Assembly (NCBI RefSeq): GCF_027924405.1
Contig: NZ_AP026978.1
Span: 4,712,001 to 4,776,000 of the forward strand
Origin: Nocardia sputorum
Lineage (GTDB): Bacteria > Actinomycetota > Actinomycetes > Mycobacteriales > Mycobacteriaceae
Direction of reading: 5' to 3'
DNA length: 64,000 bases
In this document: positions 53,876 through 63,745 of the stretch, piece by piece
Numbering within the stretch: position 1 is the stretch's first letter
Layout of the letters: each line of letters starts with the position of its first letter
The notes under the pieces: model-generated
Told to the model about the DNA's origin: nothing
Databases searched by the model: none
The model's input: only the letters and a program-made list of their open reading frames with translations
Program-made: the position numbers and the translations under genes

Positions 53876-54373
53876 TCAGTCGCGCAGCGGGCGGCCGTTG
53901 CTGTCGGGCACCTTGCCGGTGAGCATCAGGATTCCGTCGACGATGCCCCAGATCCAGCCGACGGTGAAGCAGGTGAGCACGCTCACCACCAACTGGGCGA
54001 TGCCCAGACCGGTGTATCCGAGGTAGAAACGGCCGACCCCGAAACTGCCGAGGAAGATCTGCAGCAGGCCCGCGACCAGTTTCTGCTTGTCCGACAGCGG
54101 CGCACCGAAGGGGTCGCGGCCCCAGGGCGCCTCCGGGTCGTTCGGGTTGTAGCCCTGCGGGACGCCCGGATACGGCGCGGGCGGGTAGCCGCCCGGCTGC
54201 TGACCGTAGGCGTCGACGGGCTGGCCGTACTGCGGCTGACCGTAGGGATCCGACGGCGGGCTGTACTGCGGCTGGCTCTGCGCGTCCAGTGGCTTGGTCA
54301 GGTCAGGGCCGGTGCCGGGCGGGCCGTACTGCGGGCCCCCGGCGCTCGGATTCTGCTGATAAGGGTCGGTCAC
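53876..54373 (-). CDS. TM2-domain membrane protein (Rv1615-like)
   Basis: 165 residues. The N-terminal ~90 residues are a Pro/Gln/Tyr-rich low-complexity region with PQYGQP-like repeats, probably cytosolic and disordered. The C-terminal TM2 domain (about 93-155) has two helices joined by a short turn: LSDKQKLVAGLLQIFLGSFGVGRFYLGYTGLGIAQLVVSVLTCFTVGWIWGIVDGILML. Function unknown. GTG at 54373 with GGAGG six bases upstream. Same place between lgt and pykA as in mycobacteria. Confidence 0.88.
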   Translation of the reverse strand: MTDPYQQNPSAGGPQYGPPGTGPDLTKPLDAQSQPQYSPPSDPYGQPQYGQPVDAYGQQPGGYPPAPYPGVPQGYNPNDPEAPWGRDPFGAPLSDKQKLVAGLLQIFLGSFGVGRFYLGYTGLGIAQLVVSVLTCFTVGWIWGIVDGILMLTGKVPDSNGRPLRD

Positions 54374-54625
54374 TCATGTCCTCCTCATTAGTGCGGGCAC
54401 CCTCTTGTCGGCCCCCGGCCTTACTGGACCGCCGAACCGCGCTCGCGACGATCGGGAGCCATTGTCACCGGGATCGACCGGCTTGTCGCCCCCGGAGGGT
54501 TCGGTCCTACGCGTGGTTATCGCCGCCGATCGCTCGATCGTTGCCCCCCGATGAGGATTCGCTGCCGACCCGACACATCACGGGGCGGGCCGAGTCCGCT
54601 CGCGCACCCGGCCCGCCCCGGACGA

Positions 54626-55780
54626 TCAGTTCTTGTCCGAAGCCGTCTTTTCCGAATCCGCCGGTTCCGAGTCGGTTCCGGAGGGCTCGACCGTAGGCCC
54701 GGCGGTCTCATTCTCTCGTTGTCCTTCTATCGCATGGGATTCGGCCTCCGGTGCACTCTCCGCCCCATCGGCAGCGGTCCCGGTCTCGGGTCCGGCTGCC
54801 TGCGAGGGCTTCTCGGCCGGGGCCGCCCCGGCGGCACGCAGCGCGCGGAACTGCCACGGCCACGGCCGCGGGCTCCCGCCGGGTCGCAACTGCTCGGGCG
54901 TCTCGCGGCCTTTCGTCGCGAACAGGAAGTAGGCGATCGCGCAGAGGAACACGACGGCGGAGGTGAACGAATTGATCCGGATGCCCGCGATCTTCGTCGC
55001 CTCGTCGGCGCGCATCAGTTCGATGAAGAACCGTCCGAAGCAGTAGCCGGCGACGTACAACGCGAACAGGCGCCCGTGGCCGATCCGGAAACGCTTGTCC
55101 ACGTACACCAGCAGCACGACGACGAGCAGGTTCCACAGCAGCTCGTACAGGAACGTGGGGTGCACGACCTTCTCCACCACACCGGTGGAGACGCCGTTCA
55201 TCATGTCGAGCCGGCCGTCGTCGCCCACCCGCCGGTAGATCTCCAGACCCCACGGCAGGTCGGTCTCGCGCCCGTACAGCTCCTGGTTGAAATAGTTGCC
55301 GATTCTGCCGATGGCCTGCGCCAGCAGGATCGGCGGCGCGACGGCGTCGCCCAAGGGGGGCAACGGGATCTTGTACACCCGGCAGCCGATCCACGCCCCG
55401 ACGCCGCCGAGGAGAACCGCGCCCCAGATCCCGAGTCCACCTTGGTAGATCTTCAGCGCGTCGACGGGATCGCCGTCCGCGCCGAAGTATTTCTGCCAGT
55501 CGGTGGCCACGTGATAGAGCCTGCCGCCGACCAGGCCGAACGGCACCGCGAACATCGCGACGTCCAGGATGGCGCCGGGCTGCCCGCCGCGGGCGCGCCA
55601 ACGCCGTTCGCCCCACCAGATCGCGACGATGATGCCGAGGATGATGCACAGGGCATACGCCCGCAGCGGGAACGGCCCGAGCTGCCAGACGCCGCGCGCG
55701 GGGCTGGGGAGATAGGCCAGCACGGCGCCGCTGACGCCGCCGTCGGCCAGGACACTGTCTGCGAGGACTCGTAACGTCAC
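54626..55780 (-). CDS. lgt: Prolipoprotein diacylglyceryl transferase
   Basis: 384 residues. Attaches diacylglycerol to lipobox cysteines, the first step of lipoprotein maturation; four lipobox proteins are encoded in this window. Seven membrane helices, the signature GRIGNYFNQELYGRETDLPWGLEI, HPTFLYELLWN and HGRLFALYVAGYCFGRFFIE. The C-terminal ~95 residues are a charged, Glu/Ala/Ser-rich cytosolic tail of a kind known in actinobacterial Lgt. GTG at 55780 has TACGGT six bases upstream, suggesting its own leaderless promoter separate from trp. Confidence 0.95.
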   Translation of the reverse strand: MTLRVLADSVLADGGVSGAVLAYLPSPARGVWQLGPFPLRAYALCIILGIIVAIWWGERRWRARGGQPGAILDVAMFAVPFGLVGGRLYHVATDWQKYFGADGDPVDALKIYQGGLGIWGAVLLGGVGAWIGCRVYKIPLPPLGDAVAPPILLAQAIGRIGNYFNQELYGRETDLPWGLEIYRRVGDDGRLDMMNGVSTGVVEKVVHPTFLYELLWNLLVVVLLVYVDKRFRIGHGRLFALYVAGYCFGRFFIELMRADEATKIAGIRINSFTSAVVFLCAIAYFLFATKGRETPEQLRPGGSPRPWPWQFRALRAAGAAPAEKPSQAAGPETGTAADGAESAPEAESHAIEGQRENETAGPTVEPSGTDSEPADSEKTASDKN

Positions 55781-55961
55781 GGGGCCACCGTAGCGGAGAT
55801 GCCCGCCCGCCTCGCCACCACCGCACCGCCCTGGTCGTGGGCGGGCTCGCACACACGGCGCCGAGCGGCTGATCCGGGGTCACTGTGGCGACGGACCGGC
55901 CGGTAACGGCGACCGCCGATGCGCAGCAGCCCGTGCCCGGTCACAGGACCGGCGCGAGCGG

Positions 55962-56762
55962 TTAGGACGCGACGGTCGCCGACCGCACGCCCTCGGCGAG
56001 TTCCGCCGTGAGCGCCCGTACCGCGTCCAGTCCCTGCCCCGCCGCGCTCACCAGCGCCGAGCCGACGATGACGCCGTCGGCGTAGGACGCGATCTCGGCG
56101 GCCTGCGCCCCGGAGCGAACGCCGAGCCCGACGCCGATCGGGATGTCGGAATGCGCCCGGATTCGCGCGCACAACGCGGGCGCGGCCGAGGACACCATGT
56201 CCCGCGCTCCGGTGACGCCCATGGTCGAGGCCGCGTAGACGAAGCCGCGGCTGGCCTCCAGCGTCTTCACCAGGCGCTCCTCGGTGGACGACGGCGCGAC
56301 CAGGAAGATGCGATCCAGATTGTGCGTGGACGAGGCGACGAACCAGTCGTCGGCCTCCTCCGGAATCAGGTTCGGAGTGATGATGCCCGAGCCGCCCGCG
56401 GCGGCCAGGTCCCGCGCGAAGCGATCCACGCCGTACTTGAGCACGGGGTTCCAGTAGCTCATCACGACGGCCTGGCCTCCGGCGCCGGTGATCGCCTCGA
56501 CGACCGAGAACACGTCGCGCACCCGCACGCCGCCGCGCAGCGCCTGTTCGGCGGCGGCCTGAATGGTGGGGCCGTCCATCACGGGATCGGAGTAGGCGAC
56601 GCCGACCTCGATGATGTCGCATCCGGCGTCGACCATGGCGCGCACGACCTCGATCGAGCCGGCCAGATCGGGGTAGCCCGCGGGCAGGTAGCCGATCAGC
56701 GCCGCGCGGCCCTCGGCGCGGCAGGCGGCGAAGGTGTTCGCCAAGCGGGACTGCTGGCTCAC
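55962..56762 (-). CDS. trpA: Tryptophan synthase alpha chain
   Basis: 266 residues. Cleaves indole-glycerol phosphate to indole. Catalytic Glu in [23 protein letters not shown] and Asp in the same loop; [11 protein letters not shown]; phosphate loop [32 protein letters not shown] at 56762 overlaps the trpB stop by 4 bases (GTGA), so translation is coupled and gives a 1:1 complex with TrpB. Confidence 0.97.
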   Translation of the reverse strand: MSQQSRLANTFAACRAEGRAALIGYLPAGYPDLAGSIEVVRAMVDAGCDIIEVGVAYSDPVMDGPTIQAAAEQALRGGVRVRDVFSVVEAITGAGGQAVVMSYWNPVLKYGVDRFARDLAAAGGSGIITPNLIPEEADDWFVASSTHNLDRIFLVAPSSTEERLVKTLEASRGFVYAASTMGVTGARDMVSSAAPALCARIRAHSDIPIGVGLGVRSGAQAAEIASYADGVIVGSALVSAAGQGLDAVRALTAELAEGVRSATVAS

Positions 56763-58024
56763 CGGCCCTGCTCCTTCGGCTCGTCGAACAGCCCGAACCA
56801 CCGCGCTGCCGTGTCCATGTCCTTGTCACCCCGGCCCGAGAGGTTCACCAGGATGATCGCGCCCGGCCCGAGTTCCTTGCCCAATTGCAGCGCGCCCGCC
56901 ACCGCGTGCGCCGACTCGATCGCCGGGATGATGCCCTCGCTGCGGCTCAGCAGCAGCAGCGCGTCCATCGCCTCGGTGTCGGTGATCGGCCGGTACTCGG
57001 CGCGGCCGACGTCCTTGAGATAGGCGTGCTCCGGGCCGACTCCCGGGTAGTCCAGGCCCGCCGAGATCGAGTGCGATTCGATGGTCTGGCCGTCCTCGTC
57101 CTGCAGCAGGTACGAGTAGGCGCCCTGGAACGCGCCCGGCGTCCCGCCGGTGAACGTGGCGGCGTGCCTGCCGGTGTCGACGCCGTCACCGGCCGCCTCG
57201 TAGCCGATCAGCCGGACGTCGGCGTCGTCGAGGAACGCGTGGAAGATGCCGATGGCGTTGGATCCGCCGCCGACGCACGCGACCACCGCGTCGGGCAGCC
57301 GGCCGGTGGCGGCCTGGACCTGGGCGCGGGCCTCCATGCCGATGATGCGCTGGAAATCCCGCACCAGCATCGGGAACGGGTGCGGGCCCGCCGCGGTGCC
57401 GAAGCAGTAGTAGGTGTCGTCGGCGTTGGTCACCCAGTCGCGCAGCGCCTCGTTGATGGCGTCCTTGAGCGTCTGGGAACCGGAGGTCACCGAGATCACC
57501 TCGGCGCCGAGCAGGCGCATGCGCGCCACGTTCAGCGCCTGGCGCGCGGTGTCGACCGCGCCCATGTAGACGACGCAGTCCAGGCCGAGCAGCGCGCACG
57601 CGGTCGCCGTGGCGACGCCGTGCTGGCCCGCGCCGGTCTCCGCGATCACCCGGTTCTTGCCCATCCGCTTGGCCAGCAGCGCCTGGCCGAGCACATTGTT
57701 GATCTTGTGTGAGCCGGTGTGGTTCAGGTCCTCGCGCTTGAGCAGGATGCGGGCGCCGCCCGCGTGCTCGGCCAGGCGCGTGCACTCGAACACCGGCGAT
57801 GGGCGCCCGGTGTAGTCGCGCTGCAACCGGTCGAGCTCGTTGAGGAACGACTCGTCGAGCCGGGACTTCTCGTACTCGGCGGTGACCTCCTCGATGACCG
57901 CCATCAGCGCCTCGGGGACGTGCCTGCCGCCGTAGACGCCGAAGTGCCCGCCCACGTCCGGCTCGTGGCCGCTGCGCTGGGCGACGCCGTCGCTGGCCTG
58001 GGGTACCGCTGTCACGCCGGTCAC
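56759..58024 (-). CDS. trpB: Tryptophan synthase beta chain
   Basis: 421 residues, PLP enzyme joining indole and serine. PLP lysine in [86 protein letters not shown]. Starts in the trpC stop (GTGA overlap) and ends in the trpA start. Confidence 0.98.
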   Translation of the reverse strand: MTGVTAVPQASDGVAQRSGHEPDVGGHFGVYGGRHVPEALMAVIEEVTAEYEKSRLDESFLNELDRLQRDYTGRPSPVFECTRLAEHAGGARILLKREDLNHTGSHKINNVLGQALLAKRMGKNRVIAETGAGQHGVATATACALLGLDCVVYMGAVDTARQALNVARMRLLGAEVISVTSGSQTLKDAINEALRDWVTNADDTYYCFGTAAGPHPFPMLVRDFQRIIGMEARAQVQAATGRLPDAVVACVGGGSNAIGIFHAFLDDADVRLIGYEAAGDGVDTGRHAATFTGGTPGAFQGAYSYLLQDEDGQTIESHSISAGLDYPGVGPEHAYLKDVGRAEYRPITDTEAMDALLLLSRSEGIIPAIESAHAVAGALQLGKELGPGAIILVNLSGRGDKDMDTAARWFGLFDEPKEQGR

Positions 58025-58839
58025 CGGCCCCGCCGCGCCGGCTTCGGGCAGGACGGGTGGGTGCCCGCGGTCACCAGCTCGGAGACCGCCGCGCGCGGGT
58101 CGCCACTGGTCACCAGTCCCTCGCCGACGAGCACGGCGTCCGCGCCCGCGCCCGCGTAGGCCAGCAGGTCGGCGGTGCCGCGGATGCCGGACTCGGCGAT
58201 CCGGATGACCTCGGTGGGCAGGCCGGGCGCGATTCGCGCGAACACGTCGCGGTCGACCTCGAGCGTCTTGAGGTTGCGGGCGTTCACGCCGATCACCGAC
58301 GCGCCCGCCTCCAGCGCGCGGTCGGCCTCCTCCTCGGTGTGCACCTCGACCAGCGCGGTCATGCCCAGCGACTCGGTGCGGTCGATCAGCGAGGACAGCA
58401 CGTCCTGCTCCAGCGCCGCCACGATCAGCAGGATGACGTCCGCGCCGTGCGCGCGCGCCTCGTGGATCTGGTACGGGCCGACGACGAAGTCCTTGCGCAG
58501 GATCGGGATGTTCACCGTGGCGCGGACCGCGTCCAGGTCGTCCAGCGACCCGTTGAAGCGGCGGCCCTCGGTGAGCACGCTGATGATCCGCGCGCCACCG
58601 TCCTCGTAGGACTTGGCCAGGCTCGCCGGGTCCGGGATGTCCGCGAGTTCGCCCTTGGACGGGCTTGCTCGCTTGACCTCGGCGATCACGCCGATGCCGT
58701 CCTCGAGCAGCGCCGCGCGGGCGTCCAGCGGCGCCGGCGCCGCCGCGGCGGCCGCCTTGACCGCCTGGAAGTCGAGAAGGGCTTCCCGAGCGGCCACATC
58801 CGCGCGGACCCCGTCGAGAATCGAGTCGAGTACCGTCAT
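58021..58839 (-). CDS. trpC: Indole-3-glycerol phosphate synthase
   Basis: 272 residues, TIM barrel. [89 protein letters not shown]. The 183-base gap upstream, to the trp membrane gene, holds a small GGCGC-GTAT-GCGCC hairpin (58936-58949) but no trp leader peptide that I can find. Confidence 0.97.
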   Translation of the reverse strand: MTVLDSILDGVRADVAAREALLDFQAVKAAAAAAPAPLDARAALLEDGIGVIAEVKRASPSKGELADIPDPASLAKSYEDGGARIISVLTEGRRFNGSLDDLDAVRATVNIPILRKDFVVGPYQIHEARAHGADVILLIVAALEQDVLSSLIDRTESLGMTALVEVHTEEEADRALEAGASVIGVNARNLKTLEVDRDVFARIAPGLPTEVIRIAESGIRGTADLLAYAGAGADAVLVGEGLVTSGDPRAAVSELVTAGTHPSCPKPARRGR

Positions 58840-59022
58840 CTGGCTCGAATCCTTTCTGGGGAGACGGACTTGCTACCTGAGAATCCCCCCAGGCGCTGTC
58901 TCACCGATGCTGACAAAGAATAAATGGACCTACCGGGCGCGTATGCGCCGGGGCTCGGGTTGAACCACGCGGAAGGGCTCCGCGCAAGGTGGCACCCGCC
59001 ACACCCGCCGCGCGGGGACAGC

Positions 59023-59823
59023 TCAGCGGCCACGTCGGCCCGCCTCGCCGTGATCCGGGTCCGCCGGCGGTTCGTGCCCGGCCGCGGGTTCGTCGGTCGG
59101 GTCCGTGCCCGCGTCCAGGGCGTCCCACAGCACGCGCTCGGACAGCTGCGGAGCGGACGGGTCGTCCGCGCGCCGCTGCGTGACTTCCGCCGAGGCGGCG
59201 GCGCGCCGGAACACCGGGTTGTCGTACTTGCCGGACAGCCGCGCCGACTCGGCGGGCATGCGGGCCAGCAGCGCGCCCGCGCCGAACGCGGCGATCGCGC
59301 CGAGCAGCGCGAGCACGGCCGGGAACGCCGACGTGGTCGCCGTCTCGACCTGGGCGCGCGCCGGGAGTTCGGCAAGCGTCGCGGCACGTTCGGCCGTCTT
59401 GCCGGAATGGGTCAGCAGCGCGAAGGCGGGTACCGCGGCCACCGCCGCGACCAACGCGATGAGCACGCCGACCACGCGGCGCAACCAGCCCTTCGTGGCC
59501 AGCACCGCCGCGATCGACGCGAGCAGCACCAGCGCCAGCGGGGTGAGCGCGCCGAACCAGACACCGCCGTCGAGGTGATCGGTGCGGGGCTGGGTGAGCC
59601 CGTCCGAGGAGGTGATAGTCACCCAGGTCATCCGGGACGACGCCCACAGCGCGGCGGCTGCGACGGCGAGCAACGCGACCGGCGCCACCGGGTAGTTGCG
59701 GCGCGGCTCGTTTCCGTCGCCCGCCTCCGCGTGCGTCGCGGAGTTCTCCGCCGCCGGCGCGTTCGCCTCCGGGACCGGTTCCCGCGCCCGGCCCGATTCG
59801 TCTTCGGGATGGGCAGCCGTCAT
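59023..59823 (-). CDS. Trp-operon-associated membrane protein (TIGR02234-like)
   Basis: 266 residues. Charged N-terminal ~40, then four membrane helices ([81 protein letters not shown]) and a charged C-terminal tail. The [10 protein letters not shown] motif after helix 1 and the position between trpE and trpC define the family; function unknown. ATG overlaps the trpE stop by 4 bases. Confidence 0.9.
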   Translation of the reverse strand: MTAAHPEDESGRAREPVPEANAPAAENSATHAEAGDGNEPRRNYPVAPVALLAVAAAALWASSRMTWVTITSSDGLTQPRTDHLDGGVWFGALTPLALVLLASIAAVLATKGWLRRVVGVLIALVAAVAAVPAFALLTHSGKTAERAATLAELPARAQVETATTSAFPAVLALLGAIAAFGAGALLARMPAESARLSGKYDNPVFRRAAASAEVTQRRADDPSAPQLSERVLWDALDAGTDPTDEPAAGHEPPADPDHGEAGRRGR

Positions 59824-61379
59824 AGCGACCCGCCGTCCGCCGTACCCGGTTCCGCGCCGTAGGCGCGCACCGTTTCGGCTGCCGCCACCGCCTTCAGCAC
59901 CGCCATCGCCTTGTTGCGCGATTCCACGTCCTCGTACTCCGGATCCGAGTCCGCGACGACGCCCGCGCCCGCCTGCACGTAGGCTGTGCCGTCCTTCAGC
60001 AGCGCGGTGCGGATGGCGATCGCGGTATCGGCGTCACCGGCGAAATCCAGGTACCCGACGACGCCGCCGTAGATGCCGCGCCGGGTCGGCTCGAGCTCCT
60101 CGATCAATTCCATCGCGCGCACCTTGGGCGCACCGGACAACGTGCCCGCCGGGAAGCAGGCGCGCACCGCGTCCAGCGCGATGCGGCCGGGCGCCAACCG
60201 GCCCGACACCGTCGACACCAGGTGCATGACATGGCTGTAGCGCTCGATATGCCGGTACTCGGTGACCCGCACGCTGCCCGGCTCGCACACCCGGCCCAGG
60301 TCGTTGCGGCCGAGGTCGACGAGCATGAGGTGCTCGGCGTTCTCCTTCTCGTCGGCGAGCAGGCCCTTCTCCAGCAGCAGGTCCTCCTCCTCGGTGCCGC
60401 CGCGCCAGCGGGTCCCCGCGATCGGATGGGTCGTCGCCACACCGTCTTTCACGGTGACCAGCGCTTCCGGGCTGGAGCCGACGATGGAGAACGCGGTGCC
60501 GCCCGCGCCGTCCGGGATGTGCAGCAGATACATGTACGGGCTCGGATTGGACGCGCGCAGCATCCGGTACAGGTCGATCGGCGCCCCGTCGTAGTCCATC
60601 TCGAAACGCTGCGACAGCACCACCTGGAACGCCTCGCCCGCCTCGATCTCCTTGACCAGGCGGCGCACGCCAGCGCCGAACTCCTCGGTGGTGCGCCGGC
60701 GCCGGTACCGCGGCTCGGGCCGGTCGAACACCGACACGGTGGAATCCGCGGGCGCGCCGAGCGCGGCGGTCATCCGGTCCAGCCGGGCCACCGCGTCGTC
60801 GTAGGCCTCGTCGACCCGCTCGGCGGTGCCGTTCCAGTTGACCGCGTTGGCGATCAGCGTGATCGCCCCTTCGTGATGGTCGAACGCGGCCAGGTCGGTG
60901 GCCAGCAGCAACACCATCTCCGGCAGGTGCAAGTCGTCGACCGCCAGGCTGGGCAACCGCTCCATCCGGCGCACCGCGTCGTAGCCGAGGTATCCGACCA
61001 TGCCGCCGGTCAGCGGCGGCAGCCCGGGCAGGCGCTCGGTGCGCAGCAACTCCAGCGTCTCGTGCAGGGCCAGCAGCGGGTCACCGCCGGAGGGCGCGTC
61101 GGCCGGGACGCTGCCCAGCCAGGCCGCCTCGCCGTCCACGACGGTCAGCGCCGAGGGGCTCCCGGCGCCGATGAACGACCAGCGCGACCACGACCGGCCG
61201 TTCTCCGCGGACTCGAACAGGAACGTGCCCGCCCGGTCCGCCGCGAGTTTGCGGTAGGCCGACAGCGGAGTCTCGGAGTCCGCCAAGACCTTTCGGATCA
61301 CCGGGACCACCCGGTGCTCCGCGGCCAGCTGATGGAACTGTTCGCGGGTCGTGGTGGTGGGAGTGGACGCGCCTGGCAT
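59820..61379 (-). CDS. trpE: Anthranilate synthase component I
   Basis: 519 residues converting chorismate to anthranilate. The N-terminal feedback element ([35 protein letters not shown]) matches the tryptophan-binding LLES region. Chorismate-binding core: [74 protein letters not shown]. First gene of the operon trpE-membrane-trpC-trpB-trpA. The amidotransferase subunit (trpG) is not in the window. Confidence 0.97.
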   Translation of the reverse strand: MPGASTPTTTTREQFHQLAAEHRVVPVIRKVLADSETPLSAYRKLAADRAGTFLFESAENGRSWSRWSFIGAGSPSALTVVDGEAAWLGSVPADAPSGGDPLLALHETLELLRTERLPGLPPLTGGMVGYLGYDAVRRMERLPSLAVDDLHLPEMVLLLATDLAAFDHHEGAITLIANAVNWNGTAERVDEAYDDAVARLDRMTAALGAPADSTVSVFDRPEPRYRRRRTTEEFGAGVRRLVKEIEAGEAFQVVLSQRFEMDYDGAPIDLYRMLRASNPSPYMYLLHIPDGAGGTAFSIVGSSPEALVTVKDGVATTHPIAGTRWRGGTEEEDLLLEKGLLADEKENAEHLMLVDLGRNDLGRVCEPGSVRVTEYRHIERYSHVMHLVSTVSGRLAPGRIALDAVRACFPAGTLSGAPKVRAMELIEELEPTRRGIYGGVVGYLDFAGDADTAIAIRTALLKDGTAYVQAGAGVVADSDPEYEDVESRNKAMAVLKAVAAAETVRAYGAEPGTADGGSL

Positions 61380-61567
61380 GCACTCATCATCCCAGGCCGG
61401 GCAGGGCGGCCGGTGAGCGGTGCCGATGTCGCGACGCCGGAGGCGACAAACCCGACAAATCAGGTCGACCGTCCGGTTCCCACGCGGCCGCCGGAGGTGT
61501 GGCGCCGCTCACTACACTCGCGGCGTTCCACGTCGCATGCGGTATCCATCTCGAGAGGAGACAACTG

Positions 61568-61879
61568 ATGTACCCCTCGCCATCGGTAGCGCCCGAGGGT
61601 CCTCGGCACGTCCCGAACCACAGCGTCCCGCACCGCCACGCTCCACGGACGGCGGGCACGAGCGATCCGGTCCGCCATCACGGCGCTCCCGGCAATGCGC
61701 TCGCCTCCTTCGTCACCTACGTCAAAGCACTGGAGTCCCTGGACAAAAACCGTTTCCCCGACGAGTACGCCGTCCACAGCGACCGCATCAAAGAGCTGAG
61801 GCCGTTCCTGCGCGCCCACGGCATCCTCGATGTGATGGCGATCAAGAATCCTGAGGTGGCGGCGCTCATCGGCGCGTAG
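61568..61879 (+). CDS. Hypothetical small protein
   Basis: 103 residues. A His/Pro-rich, probably disordered first half is followed by a helical, more conserved-looking second half: GNALASFVTYVKALESLDKNRFPDEYAVHSDRIKELRPFLRAHGILDVMAIKNPEVAALIG. No family recognised. ATG at 61568 with GAGGAG seven bases upstream and TACACT at 61513-61518 as likely -10. Divergent from trpE. Confidence 0.68.
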   Translation: MYPSPSVAPEGPRHVPNHSVPHRHAPRTAGTSDPVRHHGAPGNALASFVTYVKALESLDKNRFPDEYAVHSDRIKELRPFLRAHGILDVMAIKNPEVAALIGA

Positions 61880-62021
61880 CCGCCCGCGCACCCCGGCTCG
61901 TGCCCGCCCACCGACGCGGCGATCGCATCCCAGGCGGCGCATCGACGGGCACGAGCGACAGGTTCCCGCCTCGGGAACGCGACACCACGATTCGACCAAG
62001 CGCCCGGTAGTGTTCCCGGGT

Positions 62022-62477
62022 ATGCAGCAAGGACAGCTCGCCCCCGATTTCGAGCTTCCCGATCAGTCCGGCACCCCCCGTTCGCTCGGCGCGCTGCTGG
62101 CGGACGGCCCACTGGTCCTCTTCTTCTATCCCGCGGCCAATACGCCCGTGTGCACGGCCGAGGCCTGCCACTTCCGTGACCTCGCCGCCGAATTCGCCGC
62201 CCTCGGCGCCACCTGCGTCGGCATCAGCACCGACAAGGTCGGCACCCAGGCCGGCTTCGCCGAGAAGCAGCGCCTCGGCTATCCCTTGCTGTCCGACGCC
62301 GACGGCGCGGTCGCCGCGCAGTTCGGGGTGAAGCGCGGACTGCTGGGCAAACTCGCGCCGGTGAAGCGGCAAACGTTCGTCATCGATACCGACCGCACCA
62401 TCCGCAAGATCATCACCGGCGAATTGCGCGCCGCCGTGCATGCGGACGAAGCCCTGAACTACCTGCGTAGCCGGTAG
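62022..62477 (+). CDS. Peroxiredoxin, BcpB/PrxQ type
   Basis: 151 residues reducing hydroperoxides. Peroxidatic Cys44 in NTPVCTAEAC and resolving Cys49 five residues later, the atypical 2-Cys PrxQ arrangement; Thr41-Pro42 complete the active site. LAPDFELPDQSGTPRSL and KLAPVKRQTFVIDTD fit. M. tuberculosis bcpB occupies the same place beside trpE. TAGTGT eight bases before the ATG at 62022 suggests a leaderless mRNA. Confidence 0.92.
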   Translation: MQQGQLAPDFELPDQSGTPRSLGALLADGPLVLFFYPAANTPVCTAEACHFRDLAAEFAALGATCVGISTDKVGTQAGFAEKQRLGYPLLSDADGAVAAQFGVKRGLLGKLAPVKRQTFVIDTDRTIRKIITGELRAAVHADEALNYLRSR

Positions 62478-62527
62478 CCCGCGCGCCGCAGCCGGTTTCC
62501 GCCGACGGGGCGGCCTAGGCTGGAACC

Positions 62528-63082
62528 ATGACTCCGACCGACGTTCAGCCGGGCGAGCGCAAACCAGCGGCAGCCGTCTGGCGCACACGGATAATCGGCG
62601 GCGCCGTCCTCGTCGCGGTCCTGGTCGTCTGCTACGTCATCCTGTCCGCGTTCATCCCGCGCTGGTGGGCGCAGCGGGTCGGGTCGATGGTGCACGGAAG
62701 CTTCGCCAAGGGCATCGGCTGGGGTCTGTTCTTCGGCGGATTCTGCACCGTCGTCGCACTTTTCCTGCTCCTGTTCGCCGTGCTGGTGTGGCGGCGAAAG
62801 GCGGGCAAGTTCCTGGCCGGGGCGGCCGCGATCGTCGCGATCCTGTTCGCGATCCCCAACTTGATGACGCTGACCATCGTGCTCGGCAACAGCAGCGCCG
62901 CCCACGCGGGCGAGCGGATCCTCGATGTCGACGCGCCCGCGTTCCGGGGCGCCGCGCTCACCGGCGCCGTGATCGCGACGGCGCTGTTCCTCCTCGCCGT
63001 CGCGCTGTTGCTTCTGCGCAGGTGGCGGCGCACACACCCGGCTACTCCGAAGACCGAGGACACGCCGGCGCGGGACGTGTGA
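62528..63082 (+). CDS. Membrane protein of unknown function
   Basis: 184 residues with four membrane helices (about 22-44, 63-88, 96-118, 143-165): IIGGAVLVAVLVVCYVILSAFI, WGLFFGGFCTVVALFLLLFAVLVW, KFLAGAAAIVAILFAIPNLMTLTIVL and AALTGAVIATALFLLAVALLLL. Basic/acidic C-terminal tail. Looks like an actinobacterial permease-like family without assigned function. TAGGCT six bases before the ATG indicates leaderless transcription. Confidence 0.75.
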   Translation: MTPTDVQPGERKPAAAVWRTRIIGGAVLVAVLVVCYVILSAFIPRWWAQRVGSMVHGSFAKGIGWGLFFGGFCTVVALFLLLFAVLVWRRKAGKFLAGAAAIVAILFAIPNLMTLTIVLGNSSAAHAGERILDVDAPAFRGAALTGAVIATALFLLAVALLLLRRWRRTHPATPKTEDTPARDV

Positions 63083-63226
63083 GTGAAAACACGCCACGCA
63101 GCATCTTTATGACGGTCGAGCGAAGTCGTGGCAAACTCGATGTCGCGGGTGACTGTGCACAGGCTTTTCGACAATCACTAGGACAACGAACAAGACCACG
63201 TCACTTGGCTTGAAAGAAGGCACACA

Positions 63227-63733
63227 GTGACGAAGTGGCTCGACCCGGTCGAACAACGCGCGTGGCGGGCGATCGTGGCGTTGATGACGCGGCTGCCGGG
63301 GGCTCTGGATACCCAGCTGCAGCGCGAGTCCGGCGTGACGCATTTCGAGTACTGGGTACTGACCCTGTTGTCGGAGGAACCGGGCCACCGACTGCAGATG
63401 AGTGAGCTCGCCCACAAGGCAAATGCATCGTTATCGCGGCTGTCGCACGTGGTCTCCAAGCTGGAGCGCATGGGGTGGGCGCAGCGCTCCGCCACGGCGG
63501 GGCGGCGCGGCGTGCACGCCGTGCTCACCGACGAGGGCTACCTGAAGGTCGTCGAAGCCGCCCCCGGATATTTGGAGGCGGTGCGTCACTTGGTCTTCGA
63601 CGGCTTGGACGATGCGCAGAAAGCCCAGGTCGCCGACCTCGGCGAGCTGCTGGCCGAGCGGCTCGCCGACACGCTCGACCAACGCGGCGGACTCGCCCCG
63701 GCCAGTCGGGACGACCACCCGAACGGCGGCTAG
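63227..63733 (+). CDS. MarR-family transcriptional regulator
   Basis: 168 residues. Winged helix: THFEYWVLTLLSEEPGHRLQMSELAHKANASLSRLSHVVSKLERMGWAQRSATAGRRGVHAVLTDEGY. Helices at both ends give the dimer. Most MarR proteins repress nearby genes and respond to phenolics or oxidants; no adjacent efflux or redox gene other than the peroxiredoxin 750 bases upstream. GTG at 63227 with AGAAGG upstream. A CTGTGCACAG palindrome lies at 63153-63162. Confidence 0.92.
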   Translation: MTKWLDPVEQRAWRAIVALMTRLPGALDTQLQRESGVTHFEYWVLTLLSEEPGHRLQMSELAHKANASLSRLSHVVSKLERMGWAQRSATAGRRGVHAVLTDEGYLKVVEAAPGYLEAVRHLVFDGLDDAQKAQVADLGELLAERLADTLDQRGGLAPASRDDHPNGG

Positions 63734-63745
63734 CCTGCCGCCGGT

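Noticed and set aside
58980..59010. T-box-like AAGGTGGCACCC in the trp operon gap
   Set aside because: It is on the strand opposite to the trp genes and lacks the remaining T-box architecture.
61380..61567. Trp leader peptide or attenuator before trpE
   Set aside because: No short frame with consecutive Trp codons and no alternating hairpins were found.
63153..63162. CTGTGCACAG palindrome as the MarR operator
   Set aside because: Only 10 bp and not extended by flanking symmetry; typical MarR sites are longer, so it is mentioned in the gene entry but not listed as a site.
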